Below, one piece after another: positions 26,309 to 37,120 of a stretch of 64,000 bases of DNA. Under the pieces are notes generated by a model. It had not been told where the DNA came from. It was given only the letters and a program-made list of their open reading frames with translations, and did not search any database. How positions within the stretch are numbered: position 1 is the stretch's first letter; every line of letters starts with the position of its first letter. Origin of the DNA: an uncultured Agathobaculum sp. (GTDB lineage: Bacteria > Bacillota > Clostridia > Oscillospirales > Butyricicoccaceae); contig NZ_CALWJJ010000004.1 in NCBI RefSeq assembly GCF_944380985.1, positions 1 to 64,000 of the forward strand. Reading direction: 5' to 3'. A program made the position numbers and the translations under genes.

Positions 26309-26337
26309 ATTGTACACCGCGCCGGGAAGAAATGCAA
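26309..26337 (-). promoter_or_regulatory. sigma-A promoter of the rib operon
   Basis: Minus strand TTGCAT, 17 bases, TACAAT (plus 26332-26337 and 26309-26314), about 45 bases upstream of the riboswitch P1 helix. Confidence 0.75.
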
Positions 26338-26365
26338 GCTTTTTTTGCCAGTGTGCAAAAGAAGG

Positions 26366-26391
26366 ACGGGGGCGGCCACAGCCGCCCCCGT
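26366..26391. other. strong GC hairpin between rib and lepA promoters
   Basis: 11-bp perfect stem ACGGGGGCGGC with a 4-base loop. No T run follows on the plus strand; on the minus strand a CCTTCTTTT follows. Perhaps an insulator-like terminator between the divergent rib and lepA units. The rest of 26392-26530 is AT-rich and featureless. Confidence 0.45.
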
Positions 26392-26536
26392 TTCGGGAAG
26401 AGTATAAAAGAAAAGAGAAAATGGTGCTTTGCTCACAAAACAGTATAGCGGATGCAGATAAAATCCAAAGCAAAATCAGAGATCAATTTTTTGAAAAAAC
26501 AGCGCGATACAGCGCGCGGATTATGCAAAAGAATGC

Positions 26537-26565
26537 TTGTGAGACAGGAACGGACATGATATAAT
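26537..26565 (+). promoter_or_regulatory. sigma-A promoter of lepA-hemW
   Basis: TTGTGA at 26537-26542, 17 bases, perfect TATAAT at 26560-26565. Confidence 0.75.
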
Positions 26566-26607
26566 ATTGCTGCATTGCAATCCTCAGACAGAGAAGGAGC
26601 TTTCCTT

Positions 26608-28415
<1,808 letters not shown>

Positions 28416-28419
<4 letters not shown>

Positions 28420-29567
28420 GTAAATTTAGTTATCGAAACCGGCCGCTCGGGCTGTATCTACACATCCCGTTTTGTGTGAGCAAGTGCACTTACTGTGATT
28501 TTTACTCGGTGCCCGATCGCGAGCTGATGCAGGGCTATGTCTCGGCGCTGCTGACCCATATCCGCGATTATGGCAGAACGTGCAGCGGTTATACGGTCGA
28601 TACGGTCTACATCGGCGGCGGCACGCCGACCTGTATCGGGCCAAAATTCCTTGCCCGCATTTTGCAGGAGGTACGCAACTGCTTTCCGCTTGCGGACGAT
28701 GCGGAGATCACGGTCGAGTGTAACCCGGAGAGCACGGACAAAAAGATGCTCGATACGATGAAAAAGCACGGGGTTAACCGCCTGTCATTCGGCGTGCAGT
28801 CCGCGCATGACGACGAGCTAAAGAAGATCGGTCGCATCCATACATTTGGGCAGACAAAGGAGGCGGTCGGTCTTGCGCAGCAGCGGGGCTTTTCCAATAT
28901 CAGCCTCGACCTCATATACGGCCTGCCCGGCCAAACGCAGGAGATGTTTCTCGACTCGGTTGCGCAGTGTCTCGCGATGGGGCCGCAGCATCTGTCGTGC
29001 TACGGCTTAAAGCTCGAGCCGGGCACGCCCATGGAGCGGGAAAATCCCGTCCTGCCGGACGATGATGCGCAGGCGGACACCTATCTTGCCATGTGTGAAA
29101 TGCTGCGCGCAAACGGCTTTGAGCATTACGAAATTTCAAATTTTGCAAAACCTGGTTTTCGCTCGCGGCACAATATAAAATATTGGGATTTGTCCGAATA
29201 CCTTGGCCTTGGGCCGGGCGCGCATTCCTTTATGAATGGCCGCCGGTTCGCTTTCGCCCGCGATATTAAGGCCTATATTGGCGGGGAGGACATCCTCACA
29301 GACGAGGAGGAGGTTGCGAGCTTTCAGCGGCAAGGGGAATACCTGATGGTGCGCTTGCGCACGGCGGACGGGGTTGATTTTCTCGAGCTTGAAAAACGCT
29401 ACGGCATCGACTCCACACCCTATGAAGAGTCTTTTCGCAGGCTGCTGGGAAACGGGCTGGTCGCCCATCAAGGCACCCGCTGGTATCTGACCGAGGAAGG
29501 CTTTCTCGTGTCTAACAGCATCATCAATGCCGTGGTCGAGGCAGGCCAGGAACAGGTAGAGAATTGA
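28416..29567 (+). CDS. hemW: radical SAM heme chaperone HemW
   Basis: 383 residues, formerly annotated as oxygen-independent coproporphyrinogen oxidase. The radical SAM cluster motif is CVSKCTYC (Cys20, Cys24, Cys27), followed by the HemW-type FY in CDFYSVP, the SAM site YIGGGTPT and the HemW C-terminal domain. HemW lacks the extra N-terminal residues of true HemN, as here. Its role is to bind heme and pass it to membrane haemoproteins. Follows lepA with overlapping stop/start, the order found in many Bacillota. Confidence 0.93.
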
Positions 29568-29629
29568 AGATGGGGGATAGCTCTATCTTGCATAAATCAA
29601 ACAATAATAAAGATTTCGGAGGAAGAATT

Positions 29630-29899
29630 ATGCGTGCAGTCATCACGGTGGTCGGCAAGGACCGCACCGGCATTATCGCCAAAATATCGGACACGTTATA
29701 TCAGCGCGGGGTTAACATTGTTGATATTTCGCAAAACGTCATGGAGGATATGTTCGCTATGGTTATGCTGGTCAACATCGACAAGTGCACAGTGGAGTTT
29801 AGCGCGCTGGCCGACCTGCTCGACAAGGACGGCGAGGCGCTCGGCATGAAAATCCATACCATGCATGAGGACATCTTTGACGCAATGCATAAAATTTAA
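29630..29899 (+). CDS. ACT-domain protein (UPF0237)
   Basis: 89 residues forming one complete and one half ACT domain: MRAVITVVGKDRTGIIAKISDTLYQRGVNI-type N-terminus (seen as VVGKDRTGIIAKIS) and VNIVDISQNVMEDMFAMVML. ACT domains bind amino acids or other small ligands; the target of this UPF0237 family is unknown. In many Bacillota it is encoded directly before the PFL-family UPF0210 gene, as here. Start ATG 29630 with GGAGGAAGAATT upstream; the frame extends upstream to 29564 but without a ribosome site. Confidence 0.9.
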   Translation: MRAVITVVGKDRTGIIAKISDTLYQRGVNIVDISQNVMEDMFAMVMLVNIDKCTVEFSALADLLDKDGEALGMKIHTMHEDIFDAMHKI

Positions 29900-30035
29900 A
29901 AACCGGGCAAAGTCTGCGCTTTTTGATGAAAAATTGCGCTGCAATATTCTGTTTTTGAGCCGGTCGCACGGCGTTTTGACGGCAATGTGTGGCAAGAAAA
30001 TCTCCTGTTATGGGTAAAGACGGGGTTTAATTATT

Positions 30036-31400
30036 ATGTCAATGATCAACACAAAAGATATTCTAGAAACCATTAAGATGATCGAGGAGGAGCACCTCGA
30101 TATTCGAACGATCACAATGGGCATTTCGCTGCGCGACCTTGCCAGCGATGATGTCAATGTGCTGGCGGACAAGATATACGACAAGGTCACCTGCCGGGCG
30201 GAAAACCTGGTTGCCACGGGCGAACAGATTGAGCGCGAGCTTGGTATCCCGATCATTAACAAGCGCATCTCGGTCACCCCGATTGCGATGATCGGCGCGG
30301 TGACGCGCGCGAACAGCTATGTGCCGCTTGCAAAGGCGCTCGACCGCGCCGCGTCTGCGACCGGTGTCAACTTTGTCGGCGGCTTTTCCGCCCTGGTGCA
30401 AAAGGGATTTGCCAAAGGTGATGAAATTCTGCTCCACTCGATCCCCGAGGCGCTCGCCGAGACCAGTCTTGTCTGCTCGTCGGTCAATGTTGCGTCCACC
30501 AAGGCGGGCATCAACCTGGATGCTGTCGGCTTGATGGGCCGCATCATCAAACAAACCGCCGAGCTGACACGGGATAACAATTCGATGGGCTGCTCCAAGC
30601 TTGTCGTGTTTGCAAACGCGGTTGATGACAACCCCTTTATGGCCGGCGCATTTCATGGTATTGGCGAGCCGGAGACGGTTGTTAATGTTGGCGTATCTGG
30701 CCCGGGTGTGGTGCAGTCGGCCATCCGTCGCGCGGGTGACTGCTCGATAGGAGAGGTGGCCGAGGTGATCAAAAAGACCGCGTTTAAGATCACGCGCATG
30801 GGGCAGCTCGTCGGTGCGCTGGCAAGCCAGCGGTTGGGCGTGCCGTTTGGTATTGTCGACCTGTCGCTCGCGCCGACTCCGGCAATCGGCGACTCGGTTG
30901 CACGCATTCTCGAGGAAGTTGGCCTCGAGGTCTGCGGCGGCTGCGGCACGACGGCCATTCTCGCCATGCTCAACGACGCGGTTAAGAAGGGCGGCGTTAT
31001 GGCGTCGTCGAGCGTCGGCGGATTGTCGGGCGCATTCATCCCGGTGTCTGAGGATGAGGGCATGATAGCTGCGGCGCAGTCGGGCGCGCTGACGCTCGAA
31101 AAGCTCGAGGCCATGACGGCGGTCTGTTCGGTCGGCATTGATATGGTCGCGGTGCCTGGCGATACGAGCGCCGAGGTTATTGCCGGCCTGATTGCGGATG
31201 AAATGGCCATTGGCGTTGTAAATGCCAAGACGACTGCCGTGCGCGTCATCCCGGCCATCGGCAAAAAGGTCGGCGACATGGTTGAGTTCGGCGGCCTGCT
31301 GGGCGCGGCGCCCATCATGCCGATCGCGACCGGATCACCTGCGCGGTTTATTAGCCGCGGAGGACGCATACCGGCGCCTATCCAGAGCTTGAAAAACTAA
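30036..31400 (+). CDS. PFL family protein UPF0210 (DUF711)
   Basis: 454 residues of the UPF0210 family, related by fold to pyruvate-formate-lyase-like/glycyl-radical barrels but without known chemistry. Recognised by the N-terminus [42 protein letters not shown] [16 protein letters not shown], and the Gly-rich [20 protein letters not shown] and [13 protein letters not shown] end. Always near the ACT protein UPF0237, which suggests a common regulatory or enzymatic unit. Weak ribosome site (GGGG 12 bases upstream); ATG 30042 is an alternative. Confidence 0.92.
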   Translation: MSMINTKDILETIKMIEEEHLDIRTITMGISLRDLASDDVNVLADKIYDKVTCRAENLVATGEQIERELGIPIINKRISVTPIAMIGAVTRANSYVPLAKALDRAASATGVNFVGGFSALVQKGFAKGDEILLHSIPEALAETSLVCSSVNVASTKAGINLDAVGLMGRIIKQTAELTRDNNSMGCSKLVVFANAVDDNPFMAGAFHGIGEPETVVNVGVSGPGVVQSAIRRAGDCSIGEVAEVIKKTAFKITRMGQLVGALASQRLGVPFGIVDLSLAPTPAIGDSVARILEEVGLEVCGGCGTTAILAMLNDAVKKGGVMASSSVGGLSGAFIPVSEDEGMIAAAQSGALTLEKLEAMTAVCSVGIDMVAVPGDTSAEVIAGLIADEMAIGVVNAKTTAVRVIPAIGKKVGDMVEFGGLLGAAPIMPIATGSPARFISRGGRIPAPIQSLKN

Positions 31401-31402
31401 AG

Positions 31403-31437
31403 AAAAAGCACCGCATCATAACGATGCGGTGCTTTTT
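31403..31437 (+). terminator. intrinsic terminator
   Basis: 15-bp perfect stem with A5 and T5 flanks right after the UPF0210 stop. Confidence 0.87.
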
Positions 31438-31491
31438 CAGGCGCTTGGGCAGATATTTGCCAGTAAATGCAGTATCCGCGCTGGACTATCA

Positions 31492-31827
31492 TCATTCCCA
31501 TGCTGCCCAAATCTCGGGACAGTATCCGACCGTCGCCTGCCTGCCGTTACGCACAATCGGCGTTCGGATAAGTGTTCCGTCCTCGAGTAGCTTTTCCTTT
31601 TTATCCTCGCCGTAGGCGAGGTAGGCAAGCGAGGCATACCCTTTGCTCTTTTGATCGATCAGCGCCTCCAGATCGCCCACCGCCCGCAGCACGCTGTCCA
31701 GCTCGCCGCGGGCTATGCCCTTTTGCGCCAGGTCGATCATCTGGAATTTAATGCCGCGCTCTTGAAACCAGCGCTGCGCCTTTTTGGTGTCAAAGCATTT
31801 ATTCTTGCCGAAAATCTGTATATTCAA
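31492..31827 (-). CDS. ArsC/Spx-family thioredoxin-fold protein
   Basis: 111 residues of the ArsC-related superfamily (Spx, YffB, MgsR group). N-terminus IQIFGKNKCFDTKKAQRWFQERGI has the single catalytic-type Cys (CFDTKK) and the C-terminus RTPIVRNGRQATVGYCPEIW resembles YffB/ArsC. It lacks the CxxC of Spx, so it is more likely a YffB-like protein than the RNA-polymerase regulator Spx. The start is TTG 31827 (AAAGGAG 10 bases upstream, no ATG fits). Single gene, divergent from the response regulator. Confidence 0.8.
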   Translation of the reverse strand: MNIQIFGKNKCFDTKKAQRWFQERGIKFQMIDLAQKGIARGELDSVLRAVGDLEALIDQKSKGYASLAYLAYGEDKKEKLLEDGTLIRTPIVRNGRQATVGYCPEIWAAWE

Positions 31828-31850
31828 CGCTGTACCACTCCTTTTGCTTA

Positions 31851-31879
31851 ATTATAGCAAAGTAAGGACGGGCAAACAA
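31851..31879 (-). promoter_or_regulatory. promoter of the ArsC-like gene
   Basis: Minus strand TTGTTT, 17 bases, perfect TATAAT (plus 31874-31879 and 31851-31856). Confidence 0.7.
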
Positions 31880-31890
31880 GGGCAAGATGG

Positions 31891-31918
31891 TTGCAAAAAC
31901 CGCCGAATGTATTATAAT
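31891..31918 (+). promoter_or_regulatory. promoter of the two-component operon
   Basis: TTGCAA at 31891-31896, 16 bases, TATAAT at 31913-31918; back to back with the ArsC-like promoter with 11 bases between the -35 boxes. Confidence 0.7.
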
Positions 31919-31959
31919 GGACATTAACAGAACATTTGGCAGATAAAGGGGAGAGAGAT

Positions 31960-32634
31960 GTGCGTATTTTGGTAGCGGAGGACGAGCGCGACCTCAACCG
32001 TTTGCTCTGCCGCACGCTTGAGCGCGCGGGTTACAGTGTGGACAGCTGTTTTGACGGTGAAGAGGCGCTTGACTATCTTATGGGGGCGGAGTATGACTGC
32101 CTGCTGCTCGATATTATGATGCCTAAGAGGGATGGACATGCGGTGCTGCGCGAGGTGCGCGCCAAGGGGGATACCACACCGGTCATTTTTCTGACCGCGC
32201 GCGACAGCATTCAAGACCGTATTGAGGGGCTTGACCTCGGCGCGGATGATTATCTGGTCAAGCCTTTTGATTTTGATGAGCTGCTCGCCCGTATCCGTGC
32301 GGCGACGCGCAAATACGGCGCGCAAAAGACGAGCGTGCTGACCCTTGCCGATCTTACGGTCGATACGGTCAGCCACACGGTCACGCGCGGTGGCAAGGAG
32401 ATCCGGCTGTCGGCCAAGGAATACGCCGTTCTCGAATACCTGCTGCGCAATAGGGGTACGGTCATCTCCCGCGCACGGCTGGAGGATCATATCTGGAACT
32501 ACGACTACGCAGGCGGTTCCAACGTGGTGGATGTTTACATTACTTACCTGCGCAAAAAACTCGATGCCGGCTTTGACAAAAAGCTGATCCATACCGTTCG
32601 CGGCGCAGGCTGGGTCATAAAGGAGGAGCCGTGA
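31960..32634 (+). CDS. OmpR/PhoB-type response regulator
   Basis: 224 residues. Receiver domain with acidic pocket (AEDERD), phospho-acceptor Asp51 in LLLDIMMPKRDG, Thr in FLTARD and Lys in LVKPFD; then a C-terminal winged helix (RLSAKEYAVLEYLLRNRGTVISRARLEDHIW and the wing VVDVYITYLRKKLD). Start GTG 31960 has AAAGGGGAGAGAG upstream; the TTG at 31936 precedes it. It overlaps the histidine kinase by 4 bases. Probable target: the PepSY genes behind the operon, preceded by an 11-bp-phased direct repeat. Confidence 0.92.
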   Translation: MRILVAEDERDLNRLLCRTLERAGYSVDSCFDGEEALDYLMGAEYDCLLLDIMMPKRDGHAVLREVRAKGDTTPVIFLTARDSIQDRIEGLDLGADDYLVKPFDFDELLARIRAATRKYGAQKTSVLTLADLTVDTVSHTVTRGGKEIRLSAKEYAVLEYLLRNRGTVISRARLEDHIWNYDYAGGSNVVDVYITYLRKKLDAGFDKKLIHTVRGAGWVIKEEP

Positions 32635-33998
32635 AACATTTATCGGTTAAGATTAAGCTGACGATTTGGATCACCCTGCTCATGTTGTTGCTGGTGGCGC
32701 TGGTGCTGGGCTTTATGATGGCGCTGAGCAGCTCGGTTGTATCCGGCCACACCTATGAGCAGCTGATGGTCACGGTGCGTGAAAGTCTGCCGGGCATTAC
32801 AAGGGAAAACAACACGCTGACTTTCAGTGAGGATTTTTCTTTCACGCAGGGCGATATTTATATATTGGTATATAGTGCTGCCGGCGCGCTTTTGGCCGGA
32901 CAGCCGCCGCTTGCTTTTCCTGAGGGCGAGGTTTTTACAAACGGCGCGGCGCGCATGGTATCAGGTGTGAGCAGCGACTTTTATATTGTAGATTTCTGGC
33001 TGCCTTTTGGCTGGGAGGATGGCGTTTGGGTGCGTGGTGTGACCGCCGCGCCGGACACCGAGGACGTGATGGGGGAACTGGCGGTGATTGCGTTTTTGGT
33101 ACTGCCTTTGGCTGCTATTGTGAGCGGCCTCGGCGCCTATCTGCTGGCGCGCTCGACCTTTCGCCCGATCGACCGTATTATCCAGGCCGCTGGTGCGATT
33201 GGGGAGGGGCGCGACCTGTCGCAGCGCATCGGCCTGCCGCCCGGACGCGATGAGATCAGCCGTCTGGGTCAGGCGTTTGACAATATGTTTGCCCGTCTGG
33301 AAACCTCGTTTGAAGCGGAGAAGCAGTTTACATCGGATGCCTCGCACGAGCTGCGCACACCGGTTGCGGTCATCCTTGCCCAGTGCGGTGATGCGCGGCA
33401 GAATGCCGATACGCCCGAGCAGTACGCTGAGGCAATCGATGTGATCGAGCGGCAGGCGAGGCGCATGAGCAGCCTGATCGCGCAGCTTTTGCAAATGACT
33501 CGGCTTGAACAGGGCACGCAGCGCGCTTCGTTCGAGCAGGCGGATCTTAGCGGGCTGGTCGAGGTGATCTGCGAAGAGCAGCCCCAACTGCCGGCGGGCG
33601 TTACGCTGCAAGCCGACATCCAGCCCGATGTGGAAGCGTGGTTCGATGTGACGCTGCTCAGCCGTCTGCTGCAAAACCTGATTAACAACGCCGCGCAGTA
33701 CAGCAAGGAGAGCGGGCATATTTGGGTTAGCCTGCGTCATGTGGACAATGACGTGGTGCTCTCTGTTCGGGATGACGGCATCGGCATCCCCGCCGACCAG
33801 CTGGATAAGATCTGGAAGCGGTTTTATCAAGTGGAGACCTCACGCGGCGCGGCGGGCGGCGTCGGCCTTGGCCTGACCATGGTGCGCCAGATTGCGGCGC
33901 TGCACGGCGGCACTGTGACAGTCGACAGCCGCGAAGGGGAGGGAAGCTGCTTTACGCTGCGTTTTCCCGCCAAGCGCGAGAGCATAGAAAATTTTTGA
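32631..33998 (+). CDS. HAMP-domain sensor histidine kinase
   Basis: 455 residues. Transmembrane helix 1 at about 10-35, an extracytoplasmic sensor of about 110 residues with no recognised fold, transmembrane helix 2 at about 150-172, HAMP linker, HisKA with the phospho-acceptor His239 in SDASHELRTPVAV, and HATPase boxes N (NLINNAAQYS), G1 (DDGIGIP) and G2 (GVGLGLTM). It starts with GTG 32631 overlapping the regulator stop. The signal is unknown; the exported PepSY proteins encoded next suggest an envelope stimulus (inference). Confidence 0.93.
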   Translation: MKHLSVKIKLTIWITLLMLLLVALVLGFMMALSSSVVSGHTYEQLMVTVRESLPGITRENNTLTFSEDFSFTQGDIYILVYSAAGALLAGQPPLAFPEGEVFTNGAARMVSGVSSDFYIVDFWLPFGWEDGVWVRGVTAAPDTEDVMGELAVIAFLVLPLAAIVSGLGAYLLARSTFRPIDRIIQAAGAIGEGRDLSQRIGLPPGRDEISRLGQAFDNMFARLETSFEAEKQFTSDASHELRTPVAVILAQCGDARQNADTPEQYAEAIDVIERQARRMSSLIAQLLQMTRLEQGTQRASFEQADLSGLVEVICEEQPQLPAGVTLQADIQPDVEAWFDVTLLSRLLQNLINNAAQYSKESGHIWVSLRHVDNDVVLSVRDDGIGIPADQLDKIWKRFYQVETSRGAAGGVGLGLTMVRQIAALHGGTVTVDSREGEGSCFTLRFPAKRESIENF

Positions 33999-34011
33999 AA
34001 AAATTTTTCGG

Positions 34012-34029
34012 TTTTAATGTTCTTTTAAT
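34012..34029 (+). promoter_or_regulatory. direct repeat, candidate response-regulator site before the PepSY genes
   Basis: TTTTAAT at 34012-34018 and again at 34023-34029, 11 bases apart start to start, the spacing of tandem OmpR/PhoB half-sites on one helix face. They lie just upstream of a TGGTATGCT extended -10-like box (about 34037-34045), which precedes the PepSY lipoprotein start at 34078. Confidence 0.45.
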
Positions 34030-34077
34030 AATGCGCTGGTATGCTGTATACAACAGATCAAGAAAGGTGTGAGCAAT

Positions 34078-34959
34078 ATGAAAAATAAGCTCTTATCGAT
34101 AACTGCAGGCCTGCTTCTCTCGGCGGCGCTGGCAGGATGCACCCCTGCTGTTCACTCAAGCACGCAGGCGTCTTATGTGGATATGGAAACCGCCAAGTCA
34201 GTCGCGCTCAGCGCGGCGCAGGTAAACGGCGCGGACGCGGCTTTTACCTCGGTCGAGCTGGAGCAAAATAACGGAGCGGCCTATTACCAGGTGCGCTTTA
34301 CCGCGGGCGGACAGGATTACAACTACGCGATCGACGCGATGACCGGCACGGTGATTGAGTTTACCGGCTCGGCGGCGCAGCAAGGCGCACAGGGTACGGT
34401 CGATACGCAGGTGCAGGACGGCACAACCACCGCACCGGAGCCATCAAGCAGCACAACCGCCGCCGCGCAGCAGGGCCAGGGCAGTGTGAGCACCACCGGT
34501 CAGATCGGTGAGGACGAGGCTAAGCGCATCGCGCTGCAAAACGCGGGCGTGCAGGAGAGCGATACCGCTTATCTGAGTGTGCGGCTTGACCGCGACGATG
34601 GCAGGATGGTATACGATGTTGAGTTCTACGTTGCCGCGACCAACACCGAGTATGATTATGAGATCAATGCTACGGACGGTACAATACGCAGTATGGACTA
34701 TGACGCGGAAAACTACGCGCCGGTGCAGTCTGGCACGGCGTCCTCCGGAACAACCAAAACTGAGGCGGAAGCCCGCAGCATCGCGCTGGCCAAGGTGCCG
34801 GGCGCAACACAAAATGACATTCGCCTTTATCTGGATAATGATGATGGCAGATTGCAATATGAAGGCACGATCATCTATCAGAACATGAAGTATGAGTTCG
34901 AAATCGACGCATACAGCGGCGCAATCCGCGAGTGGGACGCCGAGTCGGTTTTCGATTAA
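34078..34959 (+). CDS. PepSY-domain lipoprotein (three PepSY repeats)
   Basis: 293 residues. Signal peptide with lipobox LAGC (Cys21). Three PepSY-like units follow at about 35-100, 145-215 and 225-293, each with the pattern AxxxALxxAgv followed by a strand pair YxVxFxxxxxxYxYxIDAxTGxI, split by a Ser/Thr/Gln-rich linker. PepSY domains occur in peptidase propeptides and in membrane-anchored regulators of envelope proteases or sensors; no catalytic residues are present. Start ATG 34078; the upstream GTG has no usable spacing. Likely regulated by the adjoining two-component pair. Confidence 0.85.
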   Translation: MKNKLLSITAGLLLSAALAGCTPAVHSSTQASYVDMETAKSVALSAAQVNGADAAFTSVELEQNNGAAYYQVRFTAGGQDYNYAIDAMTGTVIEFTGSAAQQGAQGTVDTQVQDGTTTAPEPSSSTTAAAQQGQGSVSTTGQIGEDEAKRIALQNAGVQESDTAYLSVRLDRDDGRMVYDVEFYVAATNTEYDYEINATDGTIRSMDYDAENYAPVQSGTASSGTTKTEAEARSIALAKVPGATQNDIRLYLDNDDGRLQYEGTIIYQNMKYEFEIDAYSGAIREWDAESVFD

Positions 34960-34997
34960 TATAGATGAAAGATTAGAAACTAGGGAGGATTTTTGCA

Positions 34998-36104
34998 ATG
35001 AAAAAATTGATTTGTGCACTAGCTATGGCCACAATGGTAACGGGTTCGGCACTGGCAGCGCCCGGCTCGTATACAGTAACCGCCGAGCTCAGCCCGAATG
35101 TTCAGATTATAATCGACGGCACGGCGCGTACATTCTATAACGCGCAGGGGCAGGAGGTTCACCCCATCATGTATGCGGGCACAACCTATGTGCCGATCCG
35201 TGCGATCGGTGAGCTGATGGGCAAGATCGTCAACTGGGATGCCGCGACCAATACCGCAACCATCAGCGGCACGCGCACCACGCCAGCAACCGTAGGCACC
35301 CCGGATATAAATGCGCAGGGCGGTTCTATCTCCCTTCGCATGGAGCCGGGTATCACCATCGTCATTGATGGCGTCACGCGCACTTTCTACAACTCGGTCG
35401 GTATGGAGGTCGACCCAGTGCTGTATCAGGGTTCCATCTATCTGCCGATCCGCGCGATTGGTGAGATCATGGGCAAGACGGTGTCCTGGGACAGCGCAAC
35501 ACAGACAGTCTATCTGACAAGCAGCGGCGCCGGCAGTGATGTGACCGATTATGACACTGCCAATCCCTCCGTCGGCGGACAGACTGGCGGTCAGACTGGC
35601 GGCCAGACCACAACCGGCCAGATCTCGCTTGAGCAGTCCAAGCAGATCGCACTGAACAACGCCGGCGTGAGCGCAAGCCAGGCAAACTTTGTGCGTGCGT
35701 ATCTGGACTATGACGACGGCCGCCGCGTATATGATGTTGAATTCATCGTTGCAAGCGGCAACAGCTTCCTGGAGTATGACTACGAGATCGACGCTACAAC
35801 CGGCCGCATTGTGAGTATGGACCGGGATGCGGAGTACTACCGTCCGACCACTCCCTCCGGCAATGTAGGCAACAACGGCAGCAGCGCGAACGTATCGGTT
35901 AGCGAAGCTACGGCAAAGCAGACCGCGCTCAGCCGCGTACCGGGCGCGAGCACCGCGAACATCTATCAGTTCCGCCTGGATTTTGACGACGGCCGCTGGG
36001 AGTATGAGGGCAAGATCATCTATAACTACCGTGAATATGAGTTCACGATCGATGCTAATACGGGATATATTCTCGATTGGGAAGTCGATTCGATTTACGA
36101 TTGA
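34998..36104 (+). CDS. exported stalk-domain (copper amine oxidase N-like) and PepSY protein
   Basis: 368 residues. Signal peptide ends ALAAPGS. Two stalk units (about 30-90 and 110-172), each with IxxIDGxxRTFYNxxGxEVxPxxYxGxxYxPIRAIGExMGKxVxWDxxTxT, then a TGGQ-repeat linker, then two PepSY-like units (about 200-275 and 290-368) ending DWEVDSIYD as the lipoprotein above does. The stalk units bind the wall in other exported clostridial proteins. It shares the PepSY block with its neighbour 38 bases upstream, so the two probably arose by duplication and fusion. GGGAGG precedes the ATG. Confidence 0.85.
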   Translation: MKKLICALAMATMVTGSALAAPGSYTVTAELSPNVQIIIDGTARTFYNAQGQEVHPIMYAGTTYVPIRAIGELMGKIVNWDAATNTATISGTRTTPATVGTPDINAQGGSISLRMEPGITIVIDGVTRTFYNSVGMEVDPVLYQGSIYLPIRAIGEIMGKTVSWDSATQTVYLTSSGAGSDVTDYDTANPSVGGQTGGQTGGQTTTGQISLEQSKQIALNNAGVSASQANFVRAYLDYDDGRRVYDVEFIVASGNSFLEYDYEIDATTGRIVSMDRDAEYYRPTTPSGNVGNNGSSANVSVSEATAKQTALSRVPGASTANIYQFRLDFDDGRWEYEGKIIYNYREYEFTIDANTGYILDWEVDSIYD

Positions 36105-36149
36105 TCGCTTAATCCTCCATTATTTGGAACCATCTTTTCAAACACCAAT

Positions 36150-36180
36150 GCAAAAAGCCGGGCAAAGCCCGGCTTTTTGC
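36150..36180. terminator. bidirectional terminator
   Basis: 14-bp stem GCAAAAAGCCGGGC with complement, A/T runs on both sides; ends the PepSY genes. Confidence 0.85.
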
Positions 36181-36233
36181 TGCCGTTGCCGCACTGCAAT
36201 AGGGGATCGCGCGATACAAGTGGTTTCGACAGC

Positions 36234-36272
36234 AAAACAGGCCGCCGCAGATATGCTGCGGCAGCCTGTTTT
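36234..36272. terminator. terminator of the germination operon
   Basis: Stem AAAACAGGC-GCCGCAG and complement with a one-base asymmetric bulge, touching the stop codon of gerB. The T tail needed for the minus strand is the complement of the A4 at 36234-36237. Confidence 0.75.
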
Positions 36273-37120
36273 CATCGTGTTTTTGCCTTGTGCATCTCGC
36301 CGCGCCTGAGGCGTGGCACACCATAGGTGCGGGTAACTGGCAGCAACAGCACGCAGGCGAGCGCGGCGCATCGCCCAAGCTCGCACAGTATCAGGGGCAC
36401 GGCGAAAAACACCTCGCCGTGCCGCGCAAAGTCTCCGATAGAGGCGAGACCGGCCGCCGAAAAATTTGGATAAGGTAGCAGTGCGGCCGTGTGCACGCCA
36501 AGCAGTAGCACGGTGCGCAGGCTGATAAGCGCGGCCAGCGCGCCGCCGGCTGCGATGCCGCGCGACGCGGCGCCGGCAAGACCTTTGGGCAAGGATAGGC
36601 CGATCACAATCGACGCGGGCAGCAGTGTGCGCATAAGCTCGAGCGTTTGTCCGAGAAGACTGGCATCCGGCGCTTGCCAATAGGAAAGGTCAAGCTCGGT
36701 GGCCGTTAGCACCCCGGAGAGGACAAGTATCGCACCCGCTAGCCAGGCGACCGGCAGCGCCCACATCGCGCATCGGTTCAGCCCGGTGGAGGCCGCAAGC
36801 AGGGTGCATATGGCAAGCAACAAGAGCAGGCTCCACAGCGGCCGGGTGTGAAATACGGTCTGCCGTAAGAAGATGCCCATGCGAGAGAGTGACTGCACCA
36901 GCGGCCAGACCGCCGCGAGCGCAAGCAGCCATTGCAACACGCGGTAGCGCTGCCAGCTGGGCGCGATGCGTGCCGCGCCGGCGGCAAAAAGCGCGCACAG
37001 CAAACTCGAGATTGCTACGGCATACACTGTCTGACTGGTGACCGGGATATACAGAATCTCGCTGAGCGGCAGCAGAGCGAACAGCGCCGCGCCCCAGCGT
37101 GCAAACATGTGTTCACGCAC
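36272..37120 (-). CDS. GerAB/GerKB-type spore germination permease, short
   Basis: 282-residue integral membrane protein with eight to nine hydrophobic segments (the second, YAVAISSLLCALFAAG, lies near residue 32), related to the APC-superfamily subunit B of germinant receptors (about 360 residues in usual members). It is clearly shorter and begins straight in helix 1. The GTG 37120 start overlaps gerC by 8 bases; an ATG at 37108 is an alternative. Together with gerA and gerC it should form a receptor in the inner spore membrane. The family call rests mainly on gene order and topology. Confidence 0.65.
   Translation of the reverse strand: MREHMFARWGAALFALLPLSEILYIPVTSQTVYAVAISSLLCALFAAGAARIAPSWQRYRVLQWLLALAAVWPLVQSLSRMGIFLRQTVFHTRPLWSLLLLLAICTLLAASTGLNRCAMWALPVAWLAGAILVLSGVLTATELDLSYWQAPDASLLGQTLELMRTLLPASIVIGLSLPKGLAGAASRGIAAGGALAALISLRTVLLLGVHTAALLPYPNFSAAGLASIGDFARHGEVFFAVPLILCELGRCAALACVLLLPVTRTYGVPRLRRGEMHKAKTR

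Noticed and set aside
26366..26391. GC hairpin as the terminator of an unseen gene
   Set aside because: No gene ends near it on either strand; kept only as an unassigned hairpin.
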